NCBI GenBank assembly: GCA_017963165.1
Contig: JAGCTZ010000112.1
Location: forward strand, 1 to 24,886
Length of the DNA: 24,886 nucleotides
Direction of reading: 5' to 3'
Origin: Treponema sp.
Lineage (GTDB): Bacteria > Spirochaetota > Spirochaetia > Treponematales > Treponemataceae
Within the stretch, counting starts at the first letter, position 1. Each line of letters starts with the position of its first letter. The notes beneath the pieces were generated by a model. That model worked only from the letters and a program-made list of their open reading frames with translations. It ran no database searches and had not been told where the DNA came from. Shown one piece after another: positions 1-8,703 of this stretch. Made by a program: the position numbers and the translations under genes.

Positions 1-822
1 CATATAAACATTATGAACAAGCGCATTATACACAGCCTCACGAATCGCATCGCGCGCAAAAGGATACGTTTCCACACGCCTGTCATGCACATAAGTAATC
101 TTAGCTTTAAGATACTTAAGGTAAATCAAATCAATCACCTTGTCCGCAATCTGAATAAGAGACTGCTCAATAGTATCCTGATACTGCAAGTCCGCGCCCA
201 GGCCAAACTTACCGATTTTTACATAACTACCATTCTGAAGAATACTCGGGTCATTATAAAAAAGCAGAATCGCAGAACGCTTTAATTTACCGTCAGACAT
301 CAGATGAAGTTTTTTCAAAAGCTCTTCATTAGAAATCTCAAGATCTTCCGGTCTCATCCTGTTACTGCGCAAAGCCTCACGACGGAAAATCTTAAAACTT
401 TCAGCATCAAGGTCATCAACACCAATATTATCAACCGTAACATCTTCCCAGCGCAGTCCAGTTTTCCGAGTAAGAAATTCCGTAAGCGCAATACCCGTAA
501 GCTGCTGCTTAGTAGAACCGCTCCTATAATGAAACTCCCCATGATAGCTCACAGGAAAATTGCTCGGCTGAACAACAATCTCAATATAATCCAGTCCGCC
601 CTTAGATTTCTTATTAACATCCGCAACAATCCCAAGCCCCGCCTGAATCTTGTTCGGAATATCTTCCATCAGCTTTTTGCTATCCTTTACGCCCACAACA
701 TTTCCAGAGTCATCAATGCCAATAAAAATAGTCCCGCCCTGCGCATTAGCAAACCCGCAGATCCACTTGAGATACTCATCCCGCCAGGATTCCTTGTATT
801 CGATGTTCTGACTCTCTGACAT
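1..822 (-). CDS. AlbA_2 (Schlafen-type) ATP-binding/regulatory protein, 3' end outside window
   Basis: The reverse strand is open from an ATG at 822 to base 1 (274 codons, no stop), with AAGGAG placed well upstream of the ATG. The protein starts MSESQNIEYKESW and continues with CGFANAQGGTIFIGIDDSGNVVG, which is the classic N-terminus of the AlbA_2 domain (the former 'divergent AAA_4' group, now related to Schlafen). Towards the window edge it reads FARDAIREAVYNALVH, the usual GHKL-like or linker stretch of the same family just before the C-terminal winged-helix region, which lies outside the window. Members are often annotated as putative transcriptional regulators with an ATP-binding domain and are common within or beside type I restriction loci. 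Its position downstream of rhuM and hsdS fits that. The family is secure; the function is not. Confidence 0.88.
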   Translation of the reverse strand, partial: MSESQNIEYKESWRDEYLKWICGFANAQGGTIFIGIDDSGNVVGVKDSKKLMEDIPNKIQAGLGIVADVNKKSKGGLDYIEIVVQPSNFPVSYHGEFHYRSGSTKQQLTGIALTEFLTRKTGLRWEDVTVDNIGVDDLDAESFKIFRREALRSNRMRPEDLEISNEELLKKLHLMSDGKLKRSAILLFYNDPSILQNGSYVKIGKFGLGADLQYQDTIEQSLIQIADKVIDLIYLKYLKAKITYVHDRRVETYPFARDAIREAVYNALVHNVYM

Positions 823-830
823 TGTACGCT

Positions 831-943
831 CCTTTTGTTTTTTTCGAGTGTTTCCCTCACTACGTTCGGGTCGGGCTTTTCGGGGTTCCGGCTTTCGCCT
901 TCATTCTTGCTTCGCAAGAACGCTTCGCGCCCCTACAATCCCT
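831..943. repeat. GC-rich hairpin-rich spacer (repeat-like)
   Basis: This untranslated stretch between the AlbA_2 gene and the 445-residue gene is much richer in GC than the genes around it. It contains a perfect 7-bp stem with a 3-nt loop (TTCTTGC 904-910, GCAAGAA 914-920). A second small hairpin, read on the minus strand, has the form GGC-GAAA-GCC (890-899), with a GNRA-type loop. The repeated GAAGCG/CGAAGC words look like intergenic filler of a dispersed family, but no second full copy is present here, so the repeat status is inferred. Confidence 0.45.
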
Positions 944-966
944 AACACTTTGTATCTAAAAGTGTT
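944..966 (-). other. Hairpin overlapping the stop of the 445-residue gene
   Basis: A perfect 8-bp inverted repeat (AACACTTT 944-951, AAAGTGTT 959-966) has a 7-nt loop and overlaps the TAA stop at 965-967. There is no T-run after it on the minus strand, so it is a weak candidate for an intrinsic terminator. It could instead act as a 3'-end stabilising structure. Confidence 0.4.
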
Positions 967-2302
967 ACGTTCTTAACATTCTATCTATATCCTCATCGGA
1001 ATACCCTTCTACTGTATATTTTGGTAAATCAGTTTTCTTTCGAGATTCGTTTACTTCTTTCTGTGTTTTTACAGGAACACCTACCATTCGGAACGATCCA
1101 AAACTAATACAATTTTCAGGTAGACTTGCTGCATATTCAAAAATCTCATCTATCAAGCTAACAAATTCTTCAGGACATTTATCCTTTTTATCTGGGCACC
1201 ATAAAGATGCGGAAATAGAAAAATCTACATTTCTATACTCCAAAGCATAAACTTTTCCAGTTCCCTTTGAATATTTAAAATAATTAGTCAACTTATTAAA
1301 GTCTAAAGACTTTGCTCTTTCAACAAAGTTTGCCCATTTGGTTTTAAAAATTCTTTCCCTAGACATCAATTCTTGATGTGAATTATAAAATAGTTTCTCC
1401 GCTGTGTACTCATAATCGCTATTCAGTTTCTTTGCGATTCTCAAAGCTTTTTTTCTTGGCTTTTCGGGTTTGTATTCTAAATCTGTAATGGAAACTTCCA
1501 AAAACACTGCAGGATTTTCTTCAGAATGAGACTCTTCCTCATCATCTTCTTCTCTGAATGCACACGGCTTTAAATGTTCCAAAAGATTATTGAATTGAAA
1601 AAAATATACATGATTGTAAACTTCTTCTTCATTATCGTATGGTTCAAGTTGTTTATTCAGAACCATTTCTTCCGTAATTATTTTGATACCTCGAGGTTTA
1701 TATTTTTCCAATACTTCAGAAATACTAGTCCAACCTTCTTCCAAGTCTTCATCCATATTTTCCCAATTTATACTTTGTGTATCACCAACCATTAAAATAG
1801 AGTTGGAATTGAAGGCTTTAACAAACGAGTTTATACGATACAGTATTTTTAAATAATCCTCGGTAAAACCTTCTTCTGGATTTTCGATAGTTTTAATAAA
1901 TGAAAACATTCTGCCGGGAAAGCATAAAAATTCGCTATGAATCTTTAATGTTTTTGGATAAATATACACTTCTATATCATCTAGTACAGAGCGAAGAAAT
2001 AATCCTATCTGTCTTGTCTTGAATAATTCACTTATATTTTGATTCTCAAAATCCTTTATCTTATTATCCGAATCAACAATTTCTAAAAAATATTCACTTT
2101 TATTCAGTGCTGCAACACTACATAAAGAAGTATATTTATATTTCCCTGTTTTTGGAAACAAAGAGGACCATTCATCAGAATCTCCCTGCATACAAAAAAT
2201 TGATATTCTACAATCCAGATATCTTTCAAGATGAAATTTCAAATCTTTGATTGTTGAAAAACTAATGTTATTATCATACCAATATTGAATATCAACTCCC
2301 AT
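965..2302 (-). CDS. Hypothetical protein, 445 aa
   Basis: I do not recognise this protein. It begins MGVDIQYWYDNN, is soluble by inspection (no hydrophobic segment long enough to span a membrane) and has no P-loop, HExxH or nuclease motif that I can name. An acidic, charge-rich linker around residues 248-262 (EEDDEEESHSEE) separates an N-terminal part of about 245 residues from a C-terminal part of about 180, which suggests two domains. The C-terminal part has a compact region with WCPDKKDKCP that could be a small Cys-bearing loop, though two cysteines alone do not make a zinc site. The ATG at 2302 has GAGG six bases upstream. The gene lies 76 bp downstream of rhuM on the same strand and may share its transcript. 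A 9-bp inverted repeat lies just upstream. By position it is part of the defence island; a defence role is only inferred. Confidence 0.75.
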   Translation of the reverse strand: MGVDIQYWYDNNISFSTIKDLKFHLERYLDCRISIFCMQGDSDEWSSLFPKTGKYKYTSLCSVAALNKSEYFLEIVDSDNKIKDFENQNISELFKTRQIGLFLRSVLDDIEVYIYPKTLKIHSEFLCFPGRMFSFIKTIENPEEGFTEDYLKILYRINSFVKAFNSNSILMVGDTQSINWENMDEDLEEGWTSISEVLEKYKPRGIKIITEEMVLNKQLEPYDNEEEVYNHVYFFQFNNLLEHLKPCAFREEDDEEESHSEENPAVFLEVSITDLEYKPEKPRKKALRIAKKLNSDYEYTAEKLFYNSHQELMSRERIFKTKWANFVERAKSLDFNKLTNYFKYSKGTGKVYALEYRNVDFSISASLWCPDKKDKCPEEFVSLIDEIFEYAASLPENCISFGSFRMVGVPVKTQKEVNESRKKTDLPKYTVEGYSDEDIDRMLRT

Positions 2303-2322
2303 ACAGTACCTCGTCTATATTC

Positions 2323-2353
2323 TTGAACTTGTTGAAAAATATGGCAAGTTCAA
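2323..2353. promoter_or_regulatory. 9-bp inverted repeat upstream of the 445-aa gene
   Basis: TTGAACTTG (2323-2331) and CAAGTTCAA (2345-2353) are perfect inverted arms around a 13-nt AT-rich centre. The repeat sits between the rhuM stop and the Shine-Dalgarno of the next gene. There is no T-run on the minus strand side, so an operator or an mRNA hairpin controlling the 445-aa gene is more likely than a terminator. Confidence 0.45.
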
Positions 2354-2378
2354 TCAATTGTTATTCTCAATAATTAAA

Positions 2379-3389
2379 TTATTTCTTCTCTACCTTTCTT
2401 ATCATTTTATCAAAATCAGAATCTATCTTCTGAGTTCTGTTAAAAATCTCATATTCAGCGAAAGCCTTGTTATCTGCATCATTTCGGGAAATCCTACCAT
2501 TTCCTTCAAGAATATCGTACTTACGGAATTCAAGAAATTCATTAACACTAGCAGCAAACTGCTTCATATTGAATGGGATTTCTCTTTCTATTAAATCTTC
2601 AATGTAATCAAAATAACCACTTACGGCGCGCTCAAGCTGACGAATTTGTTTTTCAGAAAGATAGTTCTTTGCAATATTTACATCGCTTTTAAGAACACGA
2701 CCATCAGGGGAATTCTTCCAAGTTGTTAAACCCATGTGTTCTTTTGTATGATCAGCTTTGTCGTATACGATTTCAGCAGCAGTTTGTCCTGTAATGGCAT
2801 AATGAAACTTATTTTGAACAGTTGCATAAAACTGCTTTGTAATTTCCGAATTACGGTCATAATCAATGGAACATTCAGCAAAAATATCTGTAATCTGCTG
2901 CCAGATTCGTCGCTCACTGGCGCGGATAGAACGAACTCTTTCCAAAAGCTCACGAAAATAATCTTTTCCAAAAACAGTTTCGCCCTGCTTTAAGCGTTCA
3001 TCATCCATCACAAAGCCTTTTTTGATGTATTCCTTTAATACATTTGTAGCCCAGATACGGAACTTCGTAGCTTTTGCAGAATTCACTCTATAACCTACAG
3101 AGATAATGGCATCAAGATTATAAAATGTCACATTTCTTTTTACGGATCGTGTACCTTCTTTTTGAACTGTTTCCAAAATGGAAATAGTTGAGGCTTCATC
3201 CAATTCCCCACATTCATATATATTTTTAAGGTGTTTTGAAACCGCAGGAACATTAACATCAAAAAGTTCTGCCATAGAATTTTGCGTAAGCCAGATAGAT
3301 TCATCCTTAAGGAGCGCATTAACTTTTACATCTTCTTCATCTGCTTTATAGAGAATGTACGATATTTGTTTTACAAGTTCATTTGTCAT
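2379..3389 (-). CDS. rhuM: RhuM family protein
   Basis: The 336-residue product is a RhuM (virulence-associated protein) family member. The recognisable core runs WLTQNSMAELFDVNVPAVSKHLKN (about residues 32-55, a helix-turn-helix-like Bro/Ant-type start), FYNLDAIISVGYRVNS, then ATKFRIWAT and VLKEYIKKGF. The later part carries KFHYAITGQTAAEIV and ends with the NGRIS region typical of the family. The start is the ATG at 3389 because it has AAGGAG eight bases upstream and matches the family N-terminus. The longer open frame back to 3569 runs through the GC-rich hairpin spacer and is not credible as protein. RhuM genes are frequently found inside type I restriction loci, exactly as here, but their biochemical role there is not established. 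Confidence 0.9.
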   Translation of the reverse strand: MTNELVKQISYILYKADEEDVKVNALLKDESIWLTQNSMAELFDVNVPAVSKHLKNIYECGELDEASTISILETVQKEGTRSVKRNVTFYNLDAIISVGYRVNSAKATKFRIWATNVLKEYIKKGFVMDDERLKQGETVFGKDYFRELLERVRSIRASERRIWQQITDIFAECSIDYDRNSEITKQFYATVQNKFHYAITGQTAAEIVYDKADHTKEHMGLTTWKNSPDGRVLKSDVNIAKNYLSEKQIRQLERAVSGYFDYIEDLIEREIPFNMKQFAASVNEFLEFRKYDILEGNGRISRNDADNKAFAEYEIFNRTQKIDSDFDKMIRKVEKK

Positions 3390-3410
3390 TTGTTTTGCTC
3401 CTTTTTTATT

Positions 3411-3586
3411 GAAGAGGGAAAAGCCTTCCCCTCGCTCCCAAGCAAGTCGCTCCACGAATCGTCCCTGCAAGCAGTGCCGATTCTCTCCGCTTTGTTGCTT
3501 GTCTGCTACCCCTTCTGCGGGGTGCTCGCAACAAGTCCGTAAGGACGCAGTTTCTAGCGCACCCCGCAACGCCCCCGGATTAAATA
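3411..3586. repeat. GC-rich spacer made of nested hairpins
   Basis: Between rhuM and the NTPase gene lies a run of nested inverted repeats. They are GAGGGAA/TTCCCCTC (about 3414-3432); GAATCG and CGATTC enclosing CTGC-AA-GCAG; TTGTTGC (3492-3498) and GCAACAA (3528-3534) enclosing ACCCC (3508-3512) and GGGGT (3519-3523); and GTCC-GTAA-GGAC (3535-3546). The first element resembles a segment inside the hsdS linker (8039-8064, opposite strand): both have GAAGrGGGAA followed by CCCCTCGCTCC. The base composition contrasts sharply with the AT-rich genes on both sides. It looks like a mobile or dispersed palindromic filler. Confidence 0.6.
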
Positions 3587-3590
3587 TCTA

Positions 3591-6500
3591 TTAGCTAATG
3601 GATCCATATTTTTTTAGTAAAGCTGCATTCAAAGCCTTAGTAAACTTAGTTTTTAGAACTCCTTTCCTTAGATTACCATTATCATCTCTTTCATATAATT
3701 TTTCTTTTACAATCTCTCTAAAGCCTACATCATTATGAAACAAATCAATAAATGGTTCTTGTGTAAATAGGGAAATAACTTTCTCACATTCTTTATATGA
3801 TTGTATATCTGGGATTTCAGAAAAATATTGTTTCTTTTCTTCATCTGTTCCTAATTTAGTAAGAATTATTTGTATTAGTTTACAAGGTTGTTTTTCGAAT
3901 TTCATGAAAGGTTCAAGTCTATCAATGGTTAGATTTGAATCATACATATTTTCTTTATAGAATTTTTCAACTAAAACATTATTTTTTGTAAGTTCATAGA
4001 ATTTATCACTTATAGAATAAGCTTTATAGTAATTTGACAATGGTATAGTGTCATCATGAACAATTACATTATCATTTAATGATTTTCCAATAATATATTG
4101 GGTATATTTTTCTTTTTGGTAAAGTTTTGTTGTAATTTCTGGTTTAAGTTGTGTATTAATATTTTTCTCCGCTAAGAAATTAATAACTGTTTCAGGTGTT
4201 ACACTAATACTGTTACAGCAATCTATATAATCGATAAATAAATCATCATCTTCTGATTCAATATTGTTTTGAATTAGATTATTTAGATTTTCAATATGGC
4301 AGTTTATTATTTTCATAAAAGATATTGCTTTATTTACATCATCTAATCCTAGTATTGGTGTAAAAACTTCTATAATTTCATTTTGTTGATCTATATCCAT
4401 AGAACCAAACAAGCAATTGTTGAAATCTATTTTCTCAAGTATCAGGTTTATTATTTCTTCAGAAATAATACGATGACTATTATCTTCTTGAAAAAATAGG
4501 GCCTTGAAGAATGCAAACAGTTTATTATCATTAAATTTATTTGTATTACAATAATTAGCAAAAATATTACAATTGGCATTTGTTACACGAGAAAAATCTG
4601 TTGCATAATATAAACTATCAGGTTCATTCATCAATTGAAGTTCTTGTTCAGATACAAAATCAAATGGTTCATCAAATAAAGAACATATGTTGCTAATTGC
4701 TTTATTTTTAATGAAAACAGTTCTTAGCAATAAAAGTAATTCTTTATTATTCTCATTTATAATTGTACCCAAGGCATCTATATGATCACTTATCCATGTA
4801 TTCTTGAAATTAAAAGTATTAAAATTATTAATAGATAATCTTGAATATATTGCTGATTGATAAAGCCCTTTTGATTCTAATAATTTAATTAACGATAAAT
4901 CTGTTATTTCATTAGTTATTAATTCATCGAGTTTAATAAGCATATTGTCTGACATTTTTGAGAAATCAATACTTTGAACATAATCAATAATTGACTTATT
5001 ATCTTCTGCTTGTTTATATCCACTAAATATAATCTCATATAAAGATTCTTCATATACTTTATTCTTCATTAGTATATCTCTTAATAAAATATGTGAATTT
5101 GGCATTGTAGATAAACTTGGTATTGATAATAAGCCATCTATTAGATATTTGGTTTCTTCATTTTTGAAATGTTTTTTACATAAGAACTCTAAATAAGATT
5201 TGAATGTCTTCTGTGTTATAGCATTAAAATTCAAACAATAAAAAATATCTTTTGTTGTATTTAGGAGAGACAAAGTTCCCAATTCGACAATTGGATAATC
5301 ATTTCGATTAAATAAATCAGAAAAAAGTTCAATATCATTTGGAAAAGTCTTTATTAAATCAGTTCTCCATCTAGTAATCAACCCCTTATTTTTTGTTTTA
5401 GCATATTCAATATTTACTTCTGATACTGGAATTTTCAATATCGTCTGACGTAGCAATTTATTAGTTTTAACAAAATTAAACTCAGTTATTCTTTCCAAGA
5501 AATAAATTGGATTACTACTATTAATATTATCTTTTATATATTGCGATAGAGAAATTAATATATGATCTTGGCTTGTTTGTAATGCCATTTCGAATATTCT
5601 TTCATGTTCAAAAACAAATTCTTGATAAAAATGATTATATTCTATCAATTGTTTTAATGCTTTTGTTATGACATTATCTTCTTCATTACTATTTTTATTC
5701 CTTATTATATTATCTATCATTTCATTGATACTGTCTGTCTCATATGGAGAATATACATTATGAATTATAGAATCATAAATATAACGTTCCTCTAGAGACA
5801 TGATTTTTGAATTTTTTGGATAATTAAAGAAATACATTGCATAATCATTTTCGATGTCTTTCGATTTTAGCATTTCAATAAATTGATCAAAAAAACTATC
5901 AGATGTGTTTTCTTTCATTATTTCAGAAAAACTAGTTTGCTCTGGCAGTTTTCTATCATAATAATAATTCTTTACTATTTCAGCAAATAATTGTTCATGC
6001 GAGATTAACCGCTGGAACTCTAAAGGGTATTGTCTTTGTAAATATACTACGGCTGCACACTTATTATACTGTATATCTGCTTCATAATTGTCACGTTGTG
6101 ACAAAGAATCATAAAGAAGAAAAACTTCATTTAATCTGTCTTTTATTTCACGAACAGTTAATGCATGTCCTTGCATTATCCAATATAGATTAGGTAATAT
6201 TTTTGTTTTATCTTCTGGAGAACACTTATCTTTTAACAATTGCTCTACTATTTCGCGAATATTTTCAAAGTATAGTGGTCTTATCCATACTGAATAATCA
6301 AATATTTTAGAATAAATATTTAAGCCCTTTTTATGCTCTTCATCAGTATTATTTATAACCAAAGACTCTTCTGATTTTAGAGAGATAATAAATATAAATT
6401 TATCTTTATCATCTTTTAATAAATTTATAAATCTGTATATTTCTTTCAGTAAGGAAGTTACAATTAGAGCATCGTCTGTTCGATCCAAATCCTCAATAAT

Positions 6501-7274
6501 AATTAGTCTTTTTTTCTCAGTCTTGAGTTTATTACAAATTTCTTTAAATATTTCAAAAGTATCAGTATCAGTGGGTTCTATTTTTCCTTGTGAATCCCAT
6601 AGAGAAAAAAGGAAATTATCTGTTTTAGCAGCAAAATAAATACATGGAAGTGCAATCAATAAAAAAAATTCATTTGGGATAGAGAAATCTGAAAATGAAA
6701 TATTATAATTTATTTTATTGAATCCTATATATAATATGAAAGCTAATAACGCAAATAGAATAAGAATAATACTAATTTTGGATCCAGAAGAAGATAATGA
6801 TACTTTTCCATAATTTTTACTAAGACGTTGATTTATATATTTAGAAAAACCTTTATTTCTCGCACTAGTTGATAATTGATAAAGAAATGATTTTGTAAAA
6901 CTATTAATTCTACTTTGATTATCCAATACTGACTCTTCTTTCTGTCCATTATCGATAACTGATTTTTCTTTTTTACAAACACAATCCCATAAATTTATAT
7001 ATGATGGTTTTTCAAATAAATCTTCATTTTCTTTATACAACAGATTCGTTAAACTAGATTTTCCTGTTCCATATTCACCTATTAATGCTATCGTTGTAGC
7101 ATTTTCTTCAGTGATAGCTTGCCGAATTGCATTCACTTTTATTTTAGAATCAAAAACATCGTCATCATTAGAACCAATTGGAGAATTGTTAAAGAGAATT
7201 ATCTTTTTAGATTCTATTTTCTTTTTACTATATTTTGCAAATATTGATTGAAGCCATGCACTAGTCCATGCCAT
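3591..7274 (-). CDS. YobI/KAP-like membrane-anchored P-loop NTPase, 1227 aa
   Basis: The N-terminal third is a P-loop NTPase: Walker A GEYGTGKS at residues 66-73 and Walker B RLIIIEDLDR at 256-265. Two hydrophobic segments (about 167-185 and 202-216) lie between them. Transmembrane helices inserted between Walker A and B, together with a DLDR-type Walker B, are the hallmark of KAP-type NTPases. The overall length and the start (MAWTSAWLQSIF) resemble the YobI-like group. The remaining ~850 residues are helical, charged and without a recognised catalytic motif; they probably form a repeat-like sensor or scaffold. The ATG lies 3 bp after the hsdS stop, and its GGAGGGG ribosome site is within the hsdS 3' end, so translation is probably coupled. 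The gene is far more AT-rich than the neighbours, consistent with horizontal transfer. The NTPase fold is secure; a defence role is inferred from context. Confidence 0.85.
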   Translation of the reverse strand: MAWTSAWLQSIFAKYSKKKIESKKIILFNNSPIGSNDDDVFDSKIKVNAIRQAITEENATTIALIGEYGTGKSSLTNLLYKENEDLFEKPSYINLWDCVCKKEKSVIDNGQKEESVLDNQSRINSFTKSFLYQLSTSARNKGFSKYINQRLSKNYGKVSLSSSGSKISIILILFALLAFILYIGFNKINYNISFSDFSIPNEFFLLIALPCIYFAAKTDNFLFSLWDSQGKIEPTDTDTFEIFKEICNKLKTEKKRLIIIEDLDRTDDALIVTSLLKEIYRFINLLKDDKDKFIFIISLKSEESLVINNTDEEHKKGLNIYSKIFDYSVWIRPLYFENIREIVEQLLKDKCSPEDKTKILPNLYWIMQGHALTVREIKDRLNEVFLLYDSLSQRDNYEADIQYNKCAAVVYLQRQYPLEFQRLISHEQLFAEIVKNYYYDRKLPEQTSFSEIMKENTSDSFFDQFIEMLKSKDIENDYAMYFFNYPKNSKIMSLEERYIYDSIIHNVYSPYETDSINEMIDNIIRNKNSNEEDNVITKALKQLIEYNHFYQEFVFEHERIFEMALQTSQDHILISLSQYIKDNINSSNPIYFLERITEFNFVKTNKLLRQTILKIPVSEVNIEYAKTKNKGLITRWRTDLIKTFPNDIELFSDLFNRNDYPIVELGTLSLLNTTKDIFYCLNFNAITQKTFKSYLEFLCKKHFKNEETKYLIDGLLSIPSLSTMPNSHILLRDILMKNKVYEESLYEIIFSGYKQAEDNKSIIDYVQSIDFSKMSDNMLIKLDELITNEITDLSLIKLLESKGLYQSAIYSRLSINNFNTFNFKNTWISDHIDALGTIINENNKELLLLLRTVFIKNKAISNICSLFDEPFDFVSEQELQLMNEPDSLYYATDFSRVTNANCNIFANYCNTNKFNDNKLFAFFKALFFQEDNSHRIISEEIINLILEKIDFNNCLFGSMDIDQQNEIIEVFTPILGLDDVNKAISFMKIINCHIENLNNLIQNNIESEDDDLFIDYIDCCNSISVTPETVINFLAEKNINTQLKPEITTKLYQKEKYTQYIIGKSLNDNVIVHDDTIPLSNYYKAYSISDKFYELTKNNVLVEKFYKENMYDSNLTIDRLEPFMKFEKQPCKLIQIILTKLGTDEEKKQYFSEIPDIQSYKECEKVISLFTQEPFIDLFHNDVGFREIVKEKLYERDDNGNLRKGVLKTKFTKALNAALLKKYGSIS

Positions 7275-7277
7275 TTC

Positions 7278-8699
7278 TTACCCCTCCAATTTTTCTTTTA
7301 TTATACCAAAGATAAGTTTATCAGACAGTGATTTGCGGTCTTGAATTTGATTTTCTAGGGTTATTATTTTTGTGAGTAGTGCTTCTACTTTGTTTACTAT
7401 TTCTTCCTGTTCTTTTAATGGGGGAAGAGGAAGAACTAGATTTGCTAATTTTTGACCATTACAATTTGGTTGTCCGGTTCCCACAAGGCTATCTGTTATC
7501 TGTCTCCAATAAAATGGGGACTCAAAAAAAGATTTTATAAAATGAGAATTAATATATTCAGTTAATCTTACACGAATTAAATATGATGCATAAATAGTAT
7601 TTAATGGACACTGTTCAACCAAATAAGATTTACCAACAGTTCCTCCTGTACGTGCAAATAATATATCGCCTTTGTGTAATAAATATTGATTAACTTTTGC
7701 ATCATTGAAATCAGTATATGGAACTGTATCCCAATCTACAAAATTATTTTGAATATCTGTGATTCGTAATAATTTATATTTTCCATTTTCTTTTGCAGAT
7801 TCACTGACTCCATATAGAATATCTGAAGAAAGAGATTCTAATCTTACCCATTTCCATCCTTCAGGAATTTCAAATGGTTTTTCCTCCTCTGTAATTGGAG
7901 CAAGTGATTTTGAGCGGGCGTTGTTCGTTCGCTTGCGCTCACTATCGAGTTTTTCTTCGAAAAACTCGCGGGAATTTTCTGGGGTTTTAGGGGCTGTACC
8001 CCTAGGAGAGGGGGGAGCGGAAAACTGTGAAGCAGGTTGGAGCGAGGGGGAGACTTCCCCCTTCTGAATCTGTTCAAACAATGCTTCTGCATCGTAGTCG
8101 GGATTGCCTTTTTGGACAGGATTCTGTTTGCGCCAGTCGTCGGTGAGTTTTCCTTCTATGGCTTGTTGCAGAATGCTCTGACGGAGAAGATTTGCGTATT
8201 CAGTCTGCTTTTCATATTCGGCTGAGAGTTCTTTTTGCTTTTTCTGGAGCGAGACAAAAAGATTTGAAAGTTCTCTTTGGCGGTCTATTGGTGGCAGGGG
8301 AAATTCTACGGCCAGGATATCTTTCATTGAAAGAGAAACATTTGCAGCGCCTTTCATCAGGGGGACGAGAATTATGTCTTTGTAAAATTGAAGATATTGA
8401 TGGAGATAGCGGGCATCCAGTTCCTGCGGATTGTTTGGAATTACGGCGCAGAGAATTGTTCCGAGCGCAAACTTTCCGCTTTGATAATGAACATTTTTGA
8501 GAGACTTTTTGCCATGTCCGCTGGAACTTACAAGCGGAATACATACAGCTTCGCAATCGAACTGATATGTTGAACAAGTTTTTCTTTCTTCGGCTGTAAC
8601 TACAAGAGGATATTGGCCAGGTTCTGCGCTAGCAATACCGGTTGTGCCTTTTACGATTTTGCAGATGTCCCCAATTTTCACTTTTTTCCATTCGCTCAT
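7278..8699 (-). CDS. hsdS: Type I restriction-modification specificity subunit HsdS
   Basis: The 473-residue product has the standard two-half HsdS layout. The first target-recognition domain starts at WKKVKIGDICK, followed by the conserved helix FPLPPIDRQRELSNLF and a long helical spacer ending EGKLTDDWRKQNP. The second starts at IPEGWKWVRLESL and is followed by LPLPPLKEQEEIV and the C-terminal helix. HsdS sets the DNA sequence recognised by the HsdM/HsdR complex. The start is the ATG at 8699 with GAGGAA upstream; the longer frame to 8750 overlaps the preceding gene. The gene begins 4 bp after the PIN gene stop. The linker between the halves (about residues 210-273) is unusual: it is encoded by GC-rich palindromic repeat DNA and reads as low-complexity SPSLQPASQFSAPPSPRG. 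No partner hsdM lies in the window. Confidence 0.93.
   Translation of the reverse strand: MSEWKKVKIGDICKIVKGTTGIASAEPGQYPLVVTAEERKTCSTYQFDCEAVCIPLVSSSGHGKKSLKNVHYQSGKFALGTILCAVIPNNPQELDARYLHQYLQFYKDIILVPLMKGAANVSLSMKDILAVEFPLPPIDRQRELSNLFVSLQKKQKELSAEYEKQTEYANLLRQSILQQAIEGKLTDDWRKQNPVQKGNPDYDAEALFEQIQKGEVSPSLQPASQFSAPPSPRGTAPKTPENSREFFEEKLDSERKRTNNARSKSLAPITEEEKPFEIPEGWKWVRLESLSSDILYGVSESAKENGKYKLLRITDIQNNFVDWDTVPYTDFNDAKVNQYLLHKGDILFARTGGTVGKSYLVEQCPLNTIYASYLIRVRLTEYINSHFIKSFFESPFYWRQITDSLVGTGQPNCNGQKLANLVLPLPPLKEQEEIVNKVEALLTKIITLENQIQDRKSLSDKLIFGIIKEKLEG
7946..8064. repeat. Palindromic repeat insertion inside hsdS linker
   Basis: Three perfect inverted repeats lie in the linker-coding part of hsdS: CGAGTTTTTC/GAAAAACTCG (7946-7955, 7959-7968, 3-nt loop), TAGGGG/CCCCTA (7988-7993, 7999-8004) and GGGGGA/TCCCCC (8046-8051, 8056-8061). 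The last resembles the first hairpin of the spacer at 3411-3438 on the opposite strand. The reading frame stays open through all of it. Confidence 0.65.
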
Positions 8700-8703
8700 G
8701 ATG

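Noticed and set aside
13..819. Two plus-strand open frames of 90 and 171 codons
   Set aside because: They lie antisense to the AlbA_2 gene, whose protein has clear family motifs; the plus-strand products have none.
3390..3569. N-terminal extension of rhuM by 60 residues
   Set aside because: It translates the GC-rich hairpin spacer, and a good ribosome site precedes the internal ATG at 3389.
7759..8577. Several overlapping small open frames on both strands within hsdS
   Set aside because: They are shadow frames, kept open by the GC-rich repeats in the hsdS linker.
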